This document shows, piece after piece, positions 35,106 to 44,056 of a DNA stretch of 64,000 nucleotides; position 1 is the first letter of the stretch, and every line of letters begins with the position of its first letter. The notes below the pieces were generated by a model. That model was not told the DNA's origin. It saw nothing but the letters and a program-made list of their open reading frames with translations, and searched no databases. Made by a program: the position numbers and the translations under genes. The DNA is from JADCRZ01 sp037718865 (lineage in GTDB: Bacteria > Bacteroidota > Bacteroidia > Chitinophagales > Chitinophagaceae), in assembly GCA_037718865.1 (NCBI GenBank), contig JBBJMP010000011.1, positions 62,001 through 126,000 of the forward strand. Direction: 5' to 3'.

Positions 35106-36188
35106 CTACAACGCCACCACCTGGTATTCAAGACTTAACTTATCTAAATGATCCCTCAACCGTTCACAATGTGTGTCTGAAATAAAAATCTGCCCGCCAT
35201 TTTCCCTACAAACCCAGTTTAACAGGTTCTGCATACGTTCGGCGTCGAGTTTCTCGAAAACATCATCGAGTAATAAAAGAGGAGGGAAGCCGTTGGTATT
35301 TTTTAAAAATGAAAATTCCGACAACTTCAACGCAAACAGCAGGCTCTTTCGCTGACCCTGGGAAGCAATGCTTTTAAAAGCCTGCTCCTCCAGGGTTATG
35401 TCAAGATCATCTTTGTGAATGCCGGCATGGGTACGTTGCAGCAAGAGGTCCTTGTCGCGGTACTCATGCAGGAGAGTTTCAAAAGAAGCGTTGAGTAACT
35501 GGCTCTGGTATTGCATTTTCACAGGATCGGTTTTGCCTGATATCCGGCAGTAAAAATCCCTGACCATGGGAATGAATTCCTGCAGGAAATGCTGCCGCCG
35601 TTCGAAAATGACCGAACCAGGTTTTAATAACTGGTAATCCAGTACTTCAAGCAGTGTGTTATCTGTTCGTTTGTTATCGGCAAACGATTTCAACAAACTG
35701 TTCCGCTGCTGCAGGATTCTATTGTATGAAATAAGTTGCATCAGATAATCATGATCCAACTGAGAAAGCAAGGCATCCAGAAAACGCCTGCGTACTTCGC
35801 TGCCTTCTGTTATGATCTGCACATCATCTGGCGCAATCATTACGCAAGGGAATTTGCCAATATGGTCAGAATACTTATTATATACGTCTCCGTTGAGGGA
35901 AAACTCTTTTTTGCCTAATTCCCTCAGAATGCATACAATCTGGTCTTCGTTCCCCCGGTTCATAAACCCCGCTTCCACCCTGAATCCCTGGCAACCAGAG
36001 AGCACATTTTGCGCATCACTTCTCGTAAAATAACTTTTTGTAAAACATAGATAGTATATGGCATCGAGTAGGTTTGTCTTACCAATGCCGTTTTTGCCGC
36101 AAATACCTATAATACGTTCAGTAAAGACAAAATCGGCCTGCCGGTAATTTTTAAATTGTAACAGTGATATATTATTTACGAAAAGCAA
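35106..36188 (-). CDS. recF: DNA replication and repair protein RecF
   Basis: 360 residues. Walker A is GKNGIGKT at 31-38, the ABC-like signature region is near SEVRRRFLDALLSQLD (about 125-140), and Walker B is LLLLDDVFEKLD near 310. RecF loads RecA at gapped DNA and stalled forks. The start is TTG 36188, as no ATG is placed well; AAGGAT lies about six bases upstream of it and supports the choice. It is first in the recF-DUF721 unit and divergent from pdhA. Confidence 0.93.
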   Translation of the reverse strand: MLFVNNISLLQFKNYRQADFVFTERIIGICGKNGIGKTNLLDAIYYLCFTKSYFTRSDAQNVLSGCQGFRVEAGFMNRGNEDQIVCILRELGKKEFSLNGDVYNKYSDHIGKFPCVMIAPDDVQIITEGSEVRRRFLDALLSQLDHDYLMQLISYNRILQQRNSLLKSFADNKRTDNTLLEVLDYQLLKPGSVIFERRQHFLQEFIPMVRDFYCRISGKTDPVKMQYQSQLLNASFETLLHEYRDKDLLLQRTHAGIHKDDLDITLEEQAFKSIASQGQRKSLLFALKLSEFSFLKNTNGFPPLLLLDDVFEKLDAERMQNLLNWVCRENGGQIFISDTHCERLRDHLDKLSLEYQVVAL

Positions 36189-36366
36189 TAAGGATCCTTA
36201 CGATTTTGGTTCGCAAGATAAAACTATTGGATGAGCCGCTCTTTACTCCTTACCCAACCTATTATAAATGACTTTGTCATTTATAAGCTTCCCTCCATCA
36301 TAAATCACAAATCTAAAACGCAAATTTGCTTATTTCCCCTTATTTTTGCCCCTCAAATTTAATAAA

Positions 36367-37362
36367 GTGGCTACTAACTTTTCTAAAGAAACCTATCTGT
36401 ATTGGTACGAGTTAATGCAACTTATTCGCCAGTTTGAACTGATGGCAGAGGAAAAATATAAGATGGAAGGAAAGATCCGGGGATTTTTTCATGCATATAT
36501 TGGGCAGGAAGCCATCGCTGCAGGATGTATGACCGCTACCCGTCCCGAAGATCCCTTTATTACCGGTTATCGCGATCACGGTTTGGCTCTTGCAAAAGGA
36601 GTCAGTGCCAAAGCCTGTATGGCTGAATTATATGGTAAAGCTACGGGATGTGCAAAAGGTAAAGGGGGAAGTATGCATTTTTTTGGAGTCGATGTTAAAT
36701 TTTTTGGCGGTCATGGTATAGTAGGTGCTCAGATCGGCACCGGGGCAGGACTTGCATTCGCGGAACAATACAAGGGAACGGATAATGTAAGTCTCACTTT
36801 TTTTGGTGATGGCGCTGCACGTCAGGGCATGTTACACGAAGTCTTTAATATGGCGATGATCTGGAAACTGCCAGTGATCTTTATTTGTGAGAATAATAAT
36901 TACGCCATGGGAACATCTGTAGAAAGAACCTCAAACGTTGTTGATATTTATAAGATTGCTGATGCTTATGAAATGCCGGGCGATTCCATTGACGGTATGA
37001 GTGCGGAAGCCGTTCACGAAGGCATATCCCGTGCGATCAAAAGGGGAAGGGAAGGCGGCGGACCTACTTTACTTGAAATTAAAACCTATCGATATAAAGG
37101 TCATTCAATCAGTGATCCGCAAAAATACCGGACCAAGGAGGAAGTGGAAGAATATAAACAACGCGACCCGATTGAAATGGTGTTGAAAAGCATCATGGAC
37201 AATAACTTTGCTACCAAAGAAGAGATTGCTGAAATCAATCAGCGGGTAAGTGACCAGGTCAAGGAATCTGTTCAGTTTGCGGAAGAATCTCCCTGGCCCG
37301 CTGATGATGAATTACTAAAAGACGTGGTGGTGGAACCAAATTATGCATTTATCGTTGATTAA
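36367..37362 (+). CDS. pdhA: Pyruvate dehydrogenase E1 component, alpha subunit
   Basis: 331 residues from GTG 36367. TTG 36346 is in frame, but it overlaps a TATTTTTG promoter-like box (36341-36348), so GTG is preferred. The thiamine-diphosphate motif is GDGAARQGMLHEVFNMAMIWKLPVIFICENNN (about 152-183). GKGGSMHFF, TYRYKGHSISDPQKYR and the phosphorylation-loop-like segment match E1 alpha. With the beta subunit (not in the window) it decarboxylates pyruvate and transfers acetyl to lipoyl E2. It is followed after 24 bases by the TPR gene. Confidence 0.92.
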   Translation: MATNFSKETYLYWYELMQLIRQFELMAEEKYKMEGKIRGFFHAYIGQEAIAAGCMTATRPEDPFITGYRDHGLALAKGVSAKACMAELYGKATGCAKGKGGSMHFFGVDVKFFGGHGIVGAQIGTGAGLAFAEQYKGTDNVSLTFFGDGAARQGMLHEVFNMAMIWKLPVIFICENNNYAMGTSVERTSNVVDIYKIADAYEMPGDSIDGMSAEAVHEGISRAIKRGREGGGPTLLEIKTYRYKGHSISDPQKYRTKEEVEEYKQRDPIEMVLKSIMDNNFATKEEIAEINQRVSDQVKESVQFAEESPWPADDELLKDVVVEPNYAFIVD

Positions 37363-37386
37363 TCTGATTGTGAGGAGGAAAAACAA

Positions 37387-38085
37387 ATGATTACAGAGAA
37401 AACGCTGGTGAACAAACAAATTGCTCCCGAGATTGATCTTGTAGAAAGGGCGAGAGGAATCTGGAACCGGTATGGCAAACAAATTTTGATCGCGTTAGCC
37501 GTGATCGTAGGAGCCATTGCTGCGTATGTGGGTTACCGGTATTACGTAGAAGAACCAAATGAAACAAAAGCCTCCGAGGCGATGTTCAGGGCACAGGATT
37601 ACTTTAACCAGGATTCGATACGACTTGCGTTAAATGGCGACAATGTAAATCCGGGGTTTATAAAGATAATCTCCCGTTACGAAAATACAAAAGCCGGGAA
37701 CCTGGCAAAATTTTACGCTGGAAGCTGTTACCTTAAGCTTGGCGACTTTAATAACGCGGTCAAACAGTTAAAAGACTTTTCAACCGATAGCAAGCAGGTC
37801 CAGGCCAGGGCAACCAGCTTATTGGCGGATGCCCAAAGCGAATTGGGTAAAAAAGAAGAGGCTGCGGAACTTTATGGCAAGGCTGGAAAAATGTTTGAGG
37901 AAGATGATTATAACTCACCGGAGTATTTGTTCCGGGCCGGATATCTTTATGAAAGCATGGGTAAGAACAAGGAAGCGATTGATATGTACCGGATCATCAA
38001 AGAAAAATACGCAAAAAGTGAGAGAGGGTATGAAGTGGATAAATACCTTGCCAGGTTAGGGGTTTTTGATATTGACGAAAAGTAA
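37387..38085 (+). CDS. Membrane-anchored tetratricopeptide repeat protein
   Basis: 232 residues. One membrane segment (about 34-55, ILIALAVIVGAIAAYVGYRYYV) is followed by a periplasmic TPR domain. Its repeats include GNLAKFYAGSCYLKLGDFNNAVKQL, QARATSLLADAQSELGKKEEAAELY and PEYLFRAGYLYESMGKNKEAIDMY. The layout matches YfgM/BamD-like ancillary proteins that bridge the translocon or periplasmic partners, but the exact partner is unknown. It lies between pdhA (24-base gap) and ribH (11-base gap) and is probably cotranscribed with both. Confidence 0.82.
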   Translation: MITEKTLVNKQIAPEIDLVERARGIWNRYGKQILIALAVIVGAIAAYVGYRYYVEEPNETKASEAMFRAQDYFNQDSIRLALNGDNVNPGFIKIISRYENTKAGNLAKFYAGSCYLKLGDFNNAVKQLKDFSTDSKQVQARATSLLADAQSELGKKEEAAELYGKAGKMFEEDDYNSPEYLFRAGYLYESMGKNKEAIDMYRIIKEKYAKSERGYEVDKYLARLGVFDIDEK

Positions 38086-38096
38086 ATCAAAGATTT

Positions 38097-38615
38097 ATGG
38101 CGGAAGTAAGCAATAGCAAATTATGGGAAAACAATGCAGGCATTCTAAACAAGGGTGCCTGTATCGTTATTATTCGTACCGAATGGAACTCCGGTATAGT
38201 GGACCGCCTGGAAGAGGGATGTAAGAGAACGTTGGAACAAAACGGCATCAGCAAATGGAAGGTCCTGACCGTTCCAGGTGCCCTTGAAATACCATTTGGT
38301 ATAAAAGGTTACTGGGAGGCGACCAAATATTCAGACGACAGGCCGCAGGCGTTTATTGCCCTGGGCTGTGTGCTTAGAGGGGATACTCCGCATTTTGATT
38401 ATGTATGTAAAGGCGTAACCGACGGCATTGTGCATCTGAACCTTTCATTACCGGTACCCAGCATATTCGGAATACTTACTGTTGACAGCCAGCAACAGGC
38501 TGAAGACAGGGTAGGAGGCAGTCACGGGCATAAAGGAGAGGAAGCAGCCATTACGGCACTTAAAATGATTGCCCTTATGCAATCATTTAAAGCAGTCACA
38601 CCTCACGGCTGCTGA
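38097..38615 (+). CDS. ribH: 6,7-dimethyl-8-ribityllumazine synthase
   Basis: 172 residues. Family marks are IVIIRTEWNSGIVDRLEEGC (substrate-binding), VPGALEIPFGIK near 61-72, LGCVLRGDTPHFDYVCKGVTDGI with catalytic His, and FGILTVDSQQQAEDR. It condenses the ribityl-uracil and butanone-phosphate precursors into lumazine in riboflavin synthesis, usually as a 60-mer or pentamer. Slightly longer N-terminus than usual (residues 1-20). ATG at 38097 follows the TPR gene by 11 bases. Confidence 0.93.
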   Translation: MAEVSNSKLWENNAGILNKGACIVIIRTEWNSGIVDRLEEGCKRTLEQNGISKWKVLTVPGALEIPFGIKGYWEATKYSDDRPQAFIALGCVLRGDTPHFDYVCKGVTDGIVHLNLSLPVPSIFGILTVDSQQQAEDRVGGSHGHKGEEAAITALKMIALMQSFKAVTPHGC

Positions 38616-38649
38616 TATGACGAACCGGTTATCATAAACGTTTAATCGA

Positions 38650-39366
38650 ATGGATGTACAATTGTTTGTTCCCTGTTTTGTTGATCAGCTCTACCCCCGG
38701 ACGGCTTTTCATATGGTTGACATTTTGGAAAAGGCAGGTTGTACAGTTAAATATAATTCCGATCAAACCTGCTGCGGACAACCCGCCTTTAACGCCGGAT
38801 TCCAGAGTGAAGCCAAAGATGTTTGCACCAAATTCATAAAAGACTTTTCCGGGACAGACTATGTTGTTGCTCCCAGCGCTTCCTGTATAGGCTTTGTAAG
38901 AAATTACTATGCGAAGCTGTTCGACAATTCTTCTTTGCACAATGAAGTAAAAGTTCTGGCCAGGAGGTCTTTTGAGTTTTCCGAGTTCCTTGTTAACGTA
39001 CTACATATAGAAGATCTGGGAGCAGTCCTCAATGGGAAAGCCACTTATCATGATTCCTGTGCCGGCCTGCGTGAGTGTAAAATTAAACAGGAGCCCCGCA
39101 AACTTCTTTCAAAGGTAAAAGGATTGGAACTGGTTGAAATGAATGATGTGGAAACCTGCTGCGGATTTGGGGGAACCTTTGCCGTTAAGTTTGAACCCAT
39201 TTCTATCGGTATGGCTGATCAGAAATGCATTAACGCTTTAGCTACAGGTGCGGAGTATATTATATCCACCGACCTTTCCTGCCTTATGCACCTCGATGGG
39301 TATATCCGGCATAAAGGATTAAACCTTCGTACCATGCATCTTGCCGATGTCCTGGCAAGCCGGTAG
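38650..39366 (+). CDS. LutA/YkgE-type (Fe-S)-binding protein, two CCG domains
   Basis: 238 residues with two cysteine-rich CCG domains: FVPCFVDQLYP with QTCCGQPAFNAGF (about 8-52), and DSCAGLRE with ETCCGFGGTF (about 136-180). LutA-like proteins form part of the lactate-oxidising complex LutABC and transfer electrons via an unusual iron-sulfur centre. No lutB or lutC is beside it, so the partner must be elsewhere, or the protein serves another dehydrogenase such as the one at 13446. It follows ribH by 34 bases and ends at a clear terminator. Confidence 0.85.
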   Translation: MDVQLFVPCFVDQLYPRTAFHMVDILEKAGCTVKYNSDQTCCGQPAFNAGFQSEAKDVCTKFIKDFSGTDYVVAPSASCIGFVRNYYAKLFDNSSLHNEVKVLARRSFEFSEFLVNVLHIEDLGAVLNGKATYHDSCAGLRECKIKQEPRKLLSKVKGLELVEMNDVETCCGFGGTFAVKFEPISIGMADQKCINALATGAEYIISTDLSCLMHLDGYIRHKGLNLRTMHLADVLASR

Positions 39367-39376
39367 AATTGAAAAA

Positions 39377-39408
39377 AGGCCAGCCATAAAAAGGGCCGGC
39401 CTGTTTTT
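39377..39408 (+). terminator. Rho-independent terminator
   Basis: AGGCCAGCC and GGCCGGCCT pair with one mismatch around an eight-base loop, followed by GTTTTT. It lies just after the LutA-like gene. Confidence 0.75.
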
Positions 39409-39433
39409 GAAAATCCCACTATACACCAACATT

Positions 39434-39590
39434 TTATGCCTTAGGCATTATAACATGATTAATGACGTGAATAACTCCGTTGCTTTGATAAACATTTTTG
39501 ATGGTATAGTAGACATACCGCCATTCTCATCTTTTAAAATAGGCCCTATACATGTACCCAACAGAGTTACATACGGAGCCTGTTGAATTT
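39434..39590 (-). pseudogene. Remnant of a fasciclin-domain protein
   Basis: On the minus strand the last 27 codons before TAA at 39434-39436 read IKNVYQSNGVIHVINHVIMPKA. The SNGVIHVI pattern is the closing motif of fasciclin domains. Further upstream a different frame gives GPILKDENGG, which fits the strand before the motif, so there is a frameshift near 39525. Nothing recognisable precedes 39590. It is only the C-terminal end of a gene, so no product is expected. Confidence 0.7.
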
Positions 39591-39814
39591 TGGATTTAAC
39601 CGGAAATTAAAATCAGCGAATCATCGGAAGGGATTCGGCATAAATAAATAGCATATCATCATAAAGAAGAAAGATACATGTCAATAGATGAAAGAATGAT
39701 AAATTACATCGGTTTGTACGTTAATGTTACACTGCAAACCTCACCCTTATAACATTCCGTGGTATTTTCACTAACCACTTAATTAAATCAGGTAAAAAAG
39801 CAAAATTGAAAATC

Positions 39815-40225
39815 ATGGCTTACTGGCTGGTCAAATCAGAGCCTTCCACCTACAGTTGGGACCATCTGAAAAATGACAAACAGACTTCCTGGGATGGAGT
39901 CAGAAATTATGCAGCACGCAACCACCTTAAAGCAATGAAAAAAGGTGATGAAGTGTTGTACTATCACAGTAACGAAGGAACGGAGATTGTTGGAATCGCC
40001 AAAGTGATCAAAGAACATTATCAGGATTCTACCACCGATGACCCGAACTGGGTAGTAGTAGATCTTAAACCGGTGCGAACACTGAAACAACCGGTGAGTT
40101 TGGCCCAGGTTAAAGCCGACAAGCGGTTATCTGATATGGCCCTTGTGCGGCTTGGCAGGTTATCCGTTCAACCGGTGACGGACCAGGAATGGAACATCAT
40201 CCTTGAATTGGCCGGAGAAAAGTAA
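39815..40225 (+). CDS. EVE-domain protein
   Basis: 136 residues from ATG 39815 (MAYWLVKSEPSTYSWDHL); a TTG at 39806 adds only three residues. EVE marks are YWLVKSEP, WDGVRNYAARNHLKAMKKGDEVLYYHSN and VGIAKVIKEHYQDST, then WVVVDLKPVRTL. EVE domains bind modified bases in DNA or RNA. The protein is free-standing and full length. The fasciclin remnant lies upstream and the alpha/beta hydrolase gene follows after 22 bases. Confidence 0.88.
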   Translation: MAYWLVKSEPSTYSWDHLKNDKQTSWDGVRNYAARNHLKAMKKGDEVLYYHSNEGTEIVGIAKVIKEHYQDSTTDDPNWVVVDLKPVRTLKQPVSLAQVKADKRLSDMALVRLGRLSVQPVTDQEWNIILELAGEK

Positions 40226-40247
40226 TCATTAAAAATGACCTTAAATT

Positions 40248-41165
40248 ATGTTAATGGGAAAATCATTGCTGGCTTTATTTTTTTTATTATTATTCTTTGA
40301 TCTAAGGGGGCAAATTCAAACCATTTTAATTTCTCCCAAACAGACAGATCCGTTGATCCGCACTATTCACAGTGACCATGTGGCTTACATTCCTTCCTCT
40401 GTAAGATTGAAAAATCAGTTGATGTTGATGATCGTTGGTACCGGCGGATCTGCAAAGGACTTAAGGCCGTTCGACAGTACGGTTGCCTCCCTGGGATACC
40501 ATGTCATCAGCATGGATTACAACAATAGCGTCGTTACAACGGTCTGCAGCGAAAGTAAAGACAGCACCTGCTTTGATAGTTTTAGGCAGGAAATTATGTT
40601 TGGTACTCCTGTTAATGCGCTGGTAGGTGTGGATAGTGTAAACAGTATCTATAACCGGTTTTTCAAACTTTTATCATACCTGGCAAAAAATAATCCGCAG
40701 CAGGGCTGGAAGCAATATATGGAAATGAATCAGATTCAATGGAAGAACATTGTTGTGGCGGGGCATTCGCAGGGTGCCGGCCACGCCGCCTATCTCGCCA
40801 AACATTTTCCGGTGGCAAAATTGCTGATCTTTGCCGGTCCGCAGGATTACCTGAACCAATATTCTTCGCCGGCAGCATGGCTATCCGGCAAGAATATTAC
40901 GGAGCCATCAAAGTATTTTGCTTTTTTACATACCAACGATCCTTACGTTTATACCAAACAATTGACTAATTGTATGACACTCATGGGGAAAGTAAACCGT
41001 GATACTATGCTGGTGAAGCCGGGTAAGGCGGTAAAAAGCAGTAGTCAGATCCTGGTTACTGATATAGCTACATCTGATCCCCATGGCAGCATGTTTGATT
41101 TGCGTTTTCAGAAAGTTTGGAAATATATGCTTCAATCAGGTTTAAACGCTAGCAGCAAACAGTAA
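40248..41165 (+). CDS. Exported alpha/beta hydrolase, BPSS1187-like
   Basis: 305 residues. A signal peptide ends FDLRGQ (about residue 22). The nucleophile elbow is VVAGHSQGAGHAAYLAKHF near 168-186. A possible acid is in LHTNDPYV near 227 and the His in SDPHGSMFD near 284. The oxyanion region is MIVGTGGSAKDLRPF. It is an exported or periplasmic esterase-like enzyme with unknown substrate. It is followed after 10 bases by the sirtuin gene on the same strand. Confidence 0.8.
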   Translation: MLMGKSLLALFFLLLFFDLRGQIQTILISPKQTDPLIRTIHSDHVAYIPSSVRLKNQLMLMIVGTGGSAKDLRPFDSTVASLGYHVISMDYNNSVVTTVCSESKDSTCFDSFRQEIMFGTPVNALVGVDSVNSIYNRFFKLLSYLAKNNPQQGWKQYMEMNQIQWKNIVVAGHSQGAGHAAYLAKHFPVAKLLIFAGPQDYLNQYSSPAAWLSGKNITEPSKYFAFLHTNDPYVYTKQLTNCMTLMGKVNRDTMLVKPGKAVKSSSQILVTDIATSDPHGSMFDLRFQKVWKYMLQSGLNASSKQ

Positions 41166-41175
41166 GATTGATAAT

Positions 41176-41871
41176 ATGAAAAAACGACTTGTTGTTTTCA
41201 CCGGAGCCGGAATTAGTGCTGAAAGTGGTTTAAAAACTTTTCGTGATGATGATGGTTTATGGGAAGGGTATGACGTTATGCAGGTAGCCACTCCCCAGGC
41301 ATGGATTGCCAATCCACGGCTGGTTCTTGATTTTTATAATATGCGTCGAAAAAATGTTCGTGAAGCTGCACCCAATGCCGCTCATTATGGATTGGCCTTA
41401 TTGGAAAAAGATTATGAGGTAGTCATCATCACGCAGAACATAGACGATTTACATGAACGGGCAGGATCTTCTAATGTAGTCCATCTTCATGGTGAAATTT
41501 TTAAGATGCGCAGTGAAAAAAACGAATCGCTTGTTTACAATACCAGAGCGGATATTCATTGGGGAGACCTGGCAAAGGATGGTGCGCAACTTCGGCCACA
41601 TATTGTGTGGTTTGAAGAACCGGTGCGACTCATAGGTAAAGCAATGGAGATTATGACACGGGCAGAGATTTTTGTAGTTGTTGGCACTTCCCTGGCGGTG
41701 TATCCTGCAGCCGGTTTGGTGAATTATGCACCCTGGCGGATTCCAAAATATATCATAGACAAACGTATTCCGTATACATCATCTTTATATAATCTTACTG
41801 TTATTGAGAAACCTGCAACCGAAGGGGTGGCAGCTTTATTGGAATTTTTAAGAAAAGAAGCAGAGGTATAA
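41176..41871 (+). CDS. cobB: SIR2-family NAD-dependent protein deacylase
   Basis: 231 residues. NAD-binding motif TGAGISAESGLKTFRDDDGLWEGY (9-32), TQNIDDLHERAGS near 93, catalytic HLHGE near 110 and GTSLAVYPAAGL near 175. The sirtuin zinc site is absent: the protein has no cysteine at all. The segment DFYNMRRK contains the YxxR pair that in SIRT5-type sirtuins binds acidic acyl groups, so desuccinylase or demalonylase activity is likely. Cytoplasmic. It follows the alpha/beta hydrolase gene by 10 bases. Confidence 0.88.
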   Translation: MKKRLVVFTGAGISAESGLKTFRDDDGLWEGYDVMQVATPQAWIANPRLVLDFYNMRRKNVREAAPNAAHYGLALLEKDYEVVIITQNIDDLHERAGSSNVVHLHGEIFKMRSEKNESLVYNTRADIHWGDLAKDGAQLRPHIVWFEEPVRLIGKAMEIMTRAEIFVVVGTSLAVYPAAGLVNYAPWRIPKYIIDKRIPYTSSLYNLTVIEKPATEGVAALLEFLRKEAEV

Positions 41872-41923
41872 ATATTGTCCTTAACTGCAGCCTAAGACCG
41901 GTGCTAGAGGTAATAACTGCTAT

Positions 41924-43195
41924 TCAGCTTTCTTTAAAAACCACGCCAAAAGTTTCCAACTCTTTCATTATGGGTTCATAGACCTGTGTTATAACGGGGA
42001 TATGCAACCCTGTTAAAGATATTTTACCCTGCAGCACCAATTTAGCGGCTATGCCTAGGGGTAACCCAACCGTTTTGGCCATAGCTGTATGCACACTGTT
42101 TTCGCCCTTAACAATTAACGAGCTCTCCACCTTTCGCTCCACCCCATTTTCTTCAAACACAACCTGATGTAACAACACAATCATATCCCGGTCAATACTT
42201 TTCATGACCAATTTTGTTTCCAGCAAGGATTGCAGTATGTCTGCCGAAGTTTTCATTTTATCCGGAACTGGCAGATCCTGAAAAAAGCCAAGAAAGTCGA
42301 ACTGTTTTCTATTTTCAACTTCAATAAAAGGTAAAATTGGCCGGGCCCATTCGTTATAAGTCAGTCCGTCACATGATACAGGCTTCGTGTCATCGGTAAG
42401 TCCGGCTTTAACGATAGCGTTCCACCCTGTGCAAAAGGCCGGATACCGTAATGTGGTGCGGACAAAACTGCGGGCTTCTTCTAGTCCATACAAAGGTATA
42501 TAAGCCAGACTATCCCGGTTCGGATAATAGGCCAGCTCTCCCAATTCGGGTATAGTAATTGTTTTACAATCGTCAAACAACTCATCATACCTTTTATTAA
42601 TGATGCTGTTATTTTCTTTGTATGCTGCCCCTCCGGCCCCGGCCAAAACAATGTTTCGAGGGTTCCAGCTGATTTTGTAACGCCAGCAATTATCGTCGCT
42701 TTCAGGGGCCACAAGTCCTCCGCAATGTGACTTGAAGGAAGTGATATGTCCGCCTGATTTAATGATGCGATGTATCAACGTCATAGCACTCATGTGATCT
42801 ATTCCCGGGTCTAATCCCATCTCACATAAAAAAAACAATTTTTTTCTCAAAATTTCCGGGGCCAGTTTCATAATAGATCCGTCCAGGTATGAAGCCGTCA
42901 GCAAGTTTTTTTCAAGGAGCACACAGTCGTTTGCCAGCAAAATATGAAGAGCCGGAGGGAGCAGCGATATCACTATATCAGCCTGATTAACGAGGATCCT
43001 GCGTTTTTCAGTATTTTGGACATCTAAACCGATGGCTTGCAAATGAATGCCTGATCCCAGCTTAGATTCCGCCAATGCCTGGTTGCCGTCAACCAGAGAG
43101 AATACCCAGTTGTTCAGCTGACACTCGATTTTGAGATAATCAATCAGAAAACCAGCTGACTTACCTGCACCAAAAAGCAAGACATGTTTGTGCAT
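41924..43195 (-). CDS. Saccharopine dehydrogenase-family protein
   Basis: 423 residues. The N-terminal Rossmann part opens VLLFGAGKSAGFLIDYL with VISLLPPALHILLANDC near 95. The C-terminal domain has CEMGLDPGIDHMSAM near 140, SFKSHCGGLVAPE and WRYKISWNPRN, all typical of the saccharopine reductase/LYS9-like branch. In lysine metabolism this enzyme splits or forms saccharopine. No partner gene of that pathway is nearby, so the exact substrate is inference. It converges with the sirtuin gene. Confidence 0.8.
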   Translation of the reverse strand: MHKHVLLFGAGKSAGFLIDYLKIECQLNNWVFSLVDGNQALAESKLGSGIHLQAIGLDVQNTEKRRILVNQADIVISLLPPALHILLANDCVLLEKNLLTASYLDGSIMKLAPEILRKKLFFLCEMGLDPGIDHMSAMTLIHRIIKSGGHITSFKSHCGGLVAPESDDNCWRYKISWNPRNIVLAGAGGAAYKENNSIINKRYDELFDDCKTITIPELGELAYYPNRDSLAYIPLYGLEEARSFVRTTLRYPAFCTGWNAIVKAGLTDDTKPVSCDGLTYNEWARPILPFIEVENRKQFDFLGFFQDLPVPDKMKTSADILQSLLETKLVMKSIDRDMIVLLHQVVFEENGVERKVESSLIVKGENSVHTAMAKTVGLPLGIAAKLVLQGKISLTGLHIPVITQVYEPIMKELETFGVVFKES

Positions 43196-43204
43196 AGATG
43201 TATT

Positions 43205-43322
43205 GTAGTTTAAGGTTTAAGGTTCAAGGTTAAGGTTTAAAGTTAATGTTGGATGTCTGAAAGATATTACGGTATTAATATCAATACTAATATTAAAACA
43301 CTGAACCTTAAACTTAAACCTG
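43205..43322. repeat. TTTAAGGTTTAAGGTTCAAGG repeat with inverse half
   Basis: 43205-43247 has direct TTTAAGGTT and GGTTCAAGG words. 43297-43320 has the inverse ACTGAACCTTAAACTTAAACC. The two can pair across a 50-base AT-rich loop. It lies upstream of the saccharopine dehydrogenase-like gene and downstream of the small exported-protein gene. Confidence 0.5.
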
Positions 43323-43350
43323 ATACACCTCAACAATTGGAATGTAACAC

Positions 43351-43378
43351 AAAAAAGCCGGCCCAATAACAGGCCGGC
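43351..43378 (-). terminator. Rho-independent terminator
   Basis: On the minus strand GCCGGCC, an eight-base loop, GGCCGGC, then six T. A perfect 7-base-pair stem placed after the small exported-protein gene. Confidence 0.75.
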
Positions 43379-43405
43379 CAAGGTTTTTAAGCTGATTTCT
43401 ATCAG

Positions 43406-43723
43406 TTATTGAATAATTTTAATTTCTCCTAAATCCGTGATTTTTCTTTCATTTACTTTAACCAGCTCAAGCAATACGTCTTTGTAAGATTTGCTGGAAT
43501 GAATTATTACCGTATAGGTTCCCGGTTTTGCCTGCAAAGTGAATTTGCCATTGTCAGGTACAGTTTTTAACGAATCCTGACCCTGAACAGCAAACACTTG
43601 ATCTGCCGCATCATGTGGAACAATTCTACCGGTAATAACCGAAGACTGAACTGCTTTAATAGCGTGAAAAAGACTTACAAGCACCAATACCATTACCAAA
43701 ACCCATTCTGTTTTCATATGCAA
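43406..43723 (-). CDS. Small exported protein, carboxypeptidase-regulatory-like beta domain
   Basis: 105 residues. The signal peptide is about 1-25 (ending AIKAVQS). The mature part of 80 residues is a beta-sandwich type with ITGRIVPHDAAD, DNGKFTLQAKPGTYTVIIHSS and a strand-rich end. The GxF.L.L.PGTYTV pattern is that of CarboxypepD_reg-like domains, which are widespread in Bacteroidota surface proteins. Alone it is unusual; it may be a small periplasmic binding module. ATG 43723, or 43717 two codons in. It has its own terminator. Confidence 0.7.
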   Translation of the reverse strand: MHMKTEWVLVMVLVLVSLFHAIKAVQSSVITGRIVPHDAADQVFAVQGQDSLKTVPDNGKFTLQAKPGTYTVIIHSSKSYKDVLLELVKVNERKITDLGEIKIIQ

Positions 43724-44056
43724 CGTTTTAAGGGTTTAAGATCTATTGTAGCCGGACAGCATATATAACTGCCTCAACTTATAAGGAAAGGAACGGAAAA
43801 AATAGGCTTGGGAATAGGAATTTGAGATATATTGGAAACAAAGGTTAAACAAGTCTTATGCCAAGATATAAGTGAGCGTCTTCGATCATGAAAATATAAC
43901 AACAAACCACTTCAACATCGTCACTGGGTTTAAGATAGTCTTGACACAACTGGAATACCATGGTTTGTGGAGTTTCGTACCATTTGCTGCGGAAAATTGG
44001 TAAATTTGCACACTTTATGAAAATTTTTCAAATAGGTAAATACCCCCTTAGTTTTT
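43724..44056. other. gyrA upstream region
   Basis: 333 bases between the divergent small exported-protein gene and gyrA. Apart from the TAAATTTG box at 44001-44008 I see no repeat, hairpin or reading frame of note. Confidence 0.5.
44001..44008 (+). promoter_or_regulatory. -7 box TAAATTTG upstream of gyrA
   Basis: It matches the TAnnTTTG consensus 48 bases before the gyrA ATG. A -33 TTTG is not at the usual spacing (the nearest is only 14 bases upstream). Confidence 0.4.
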
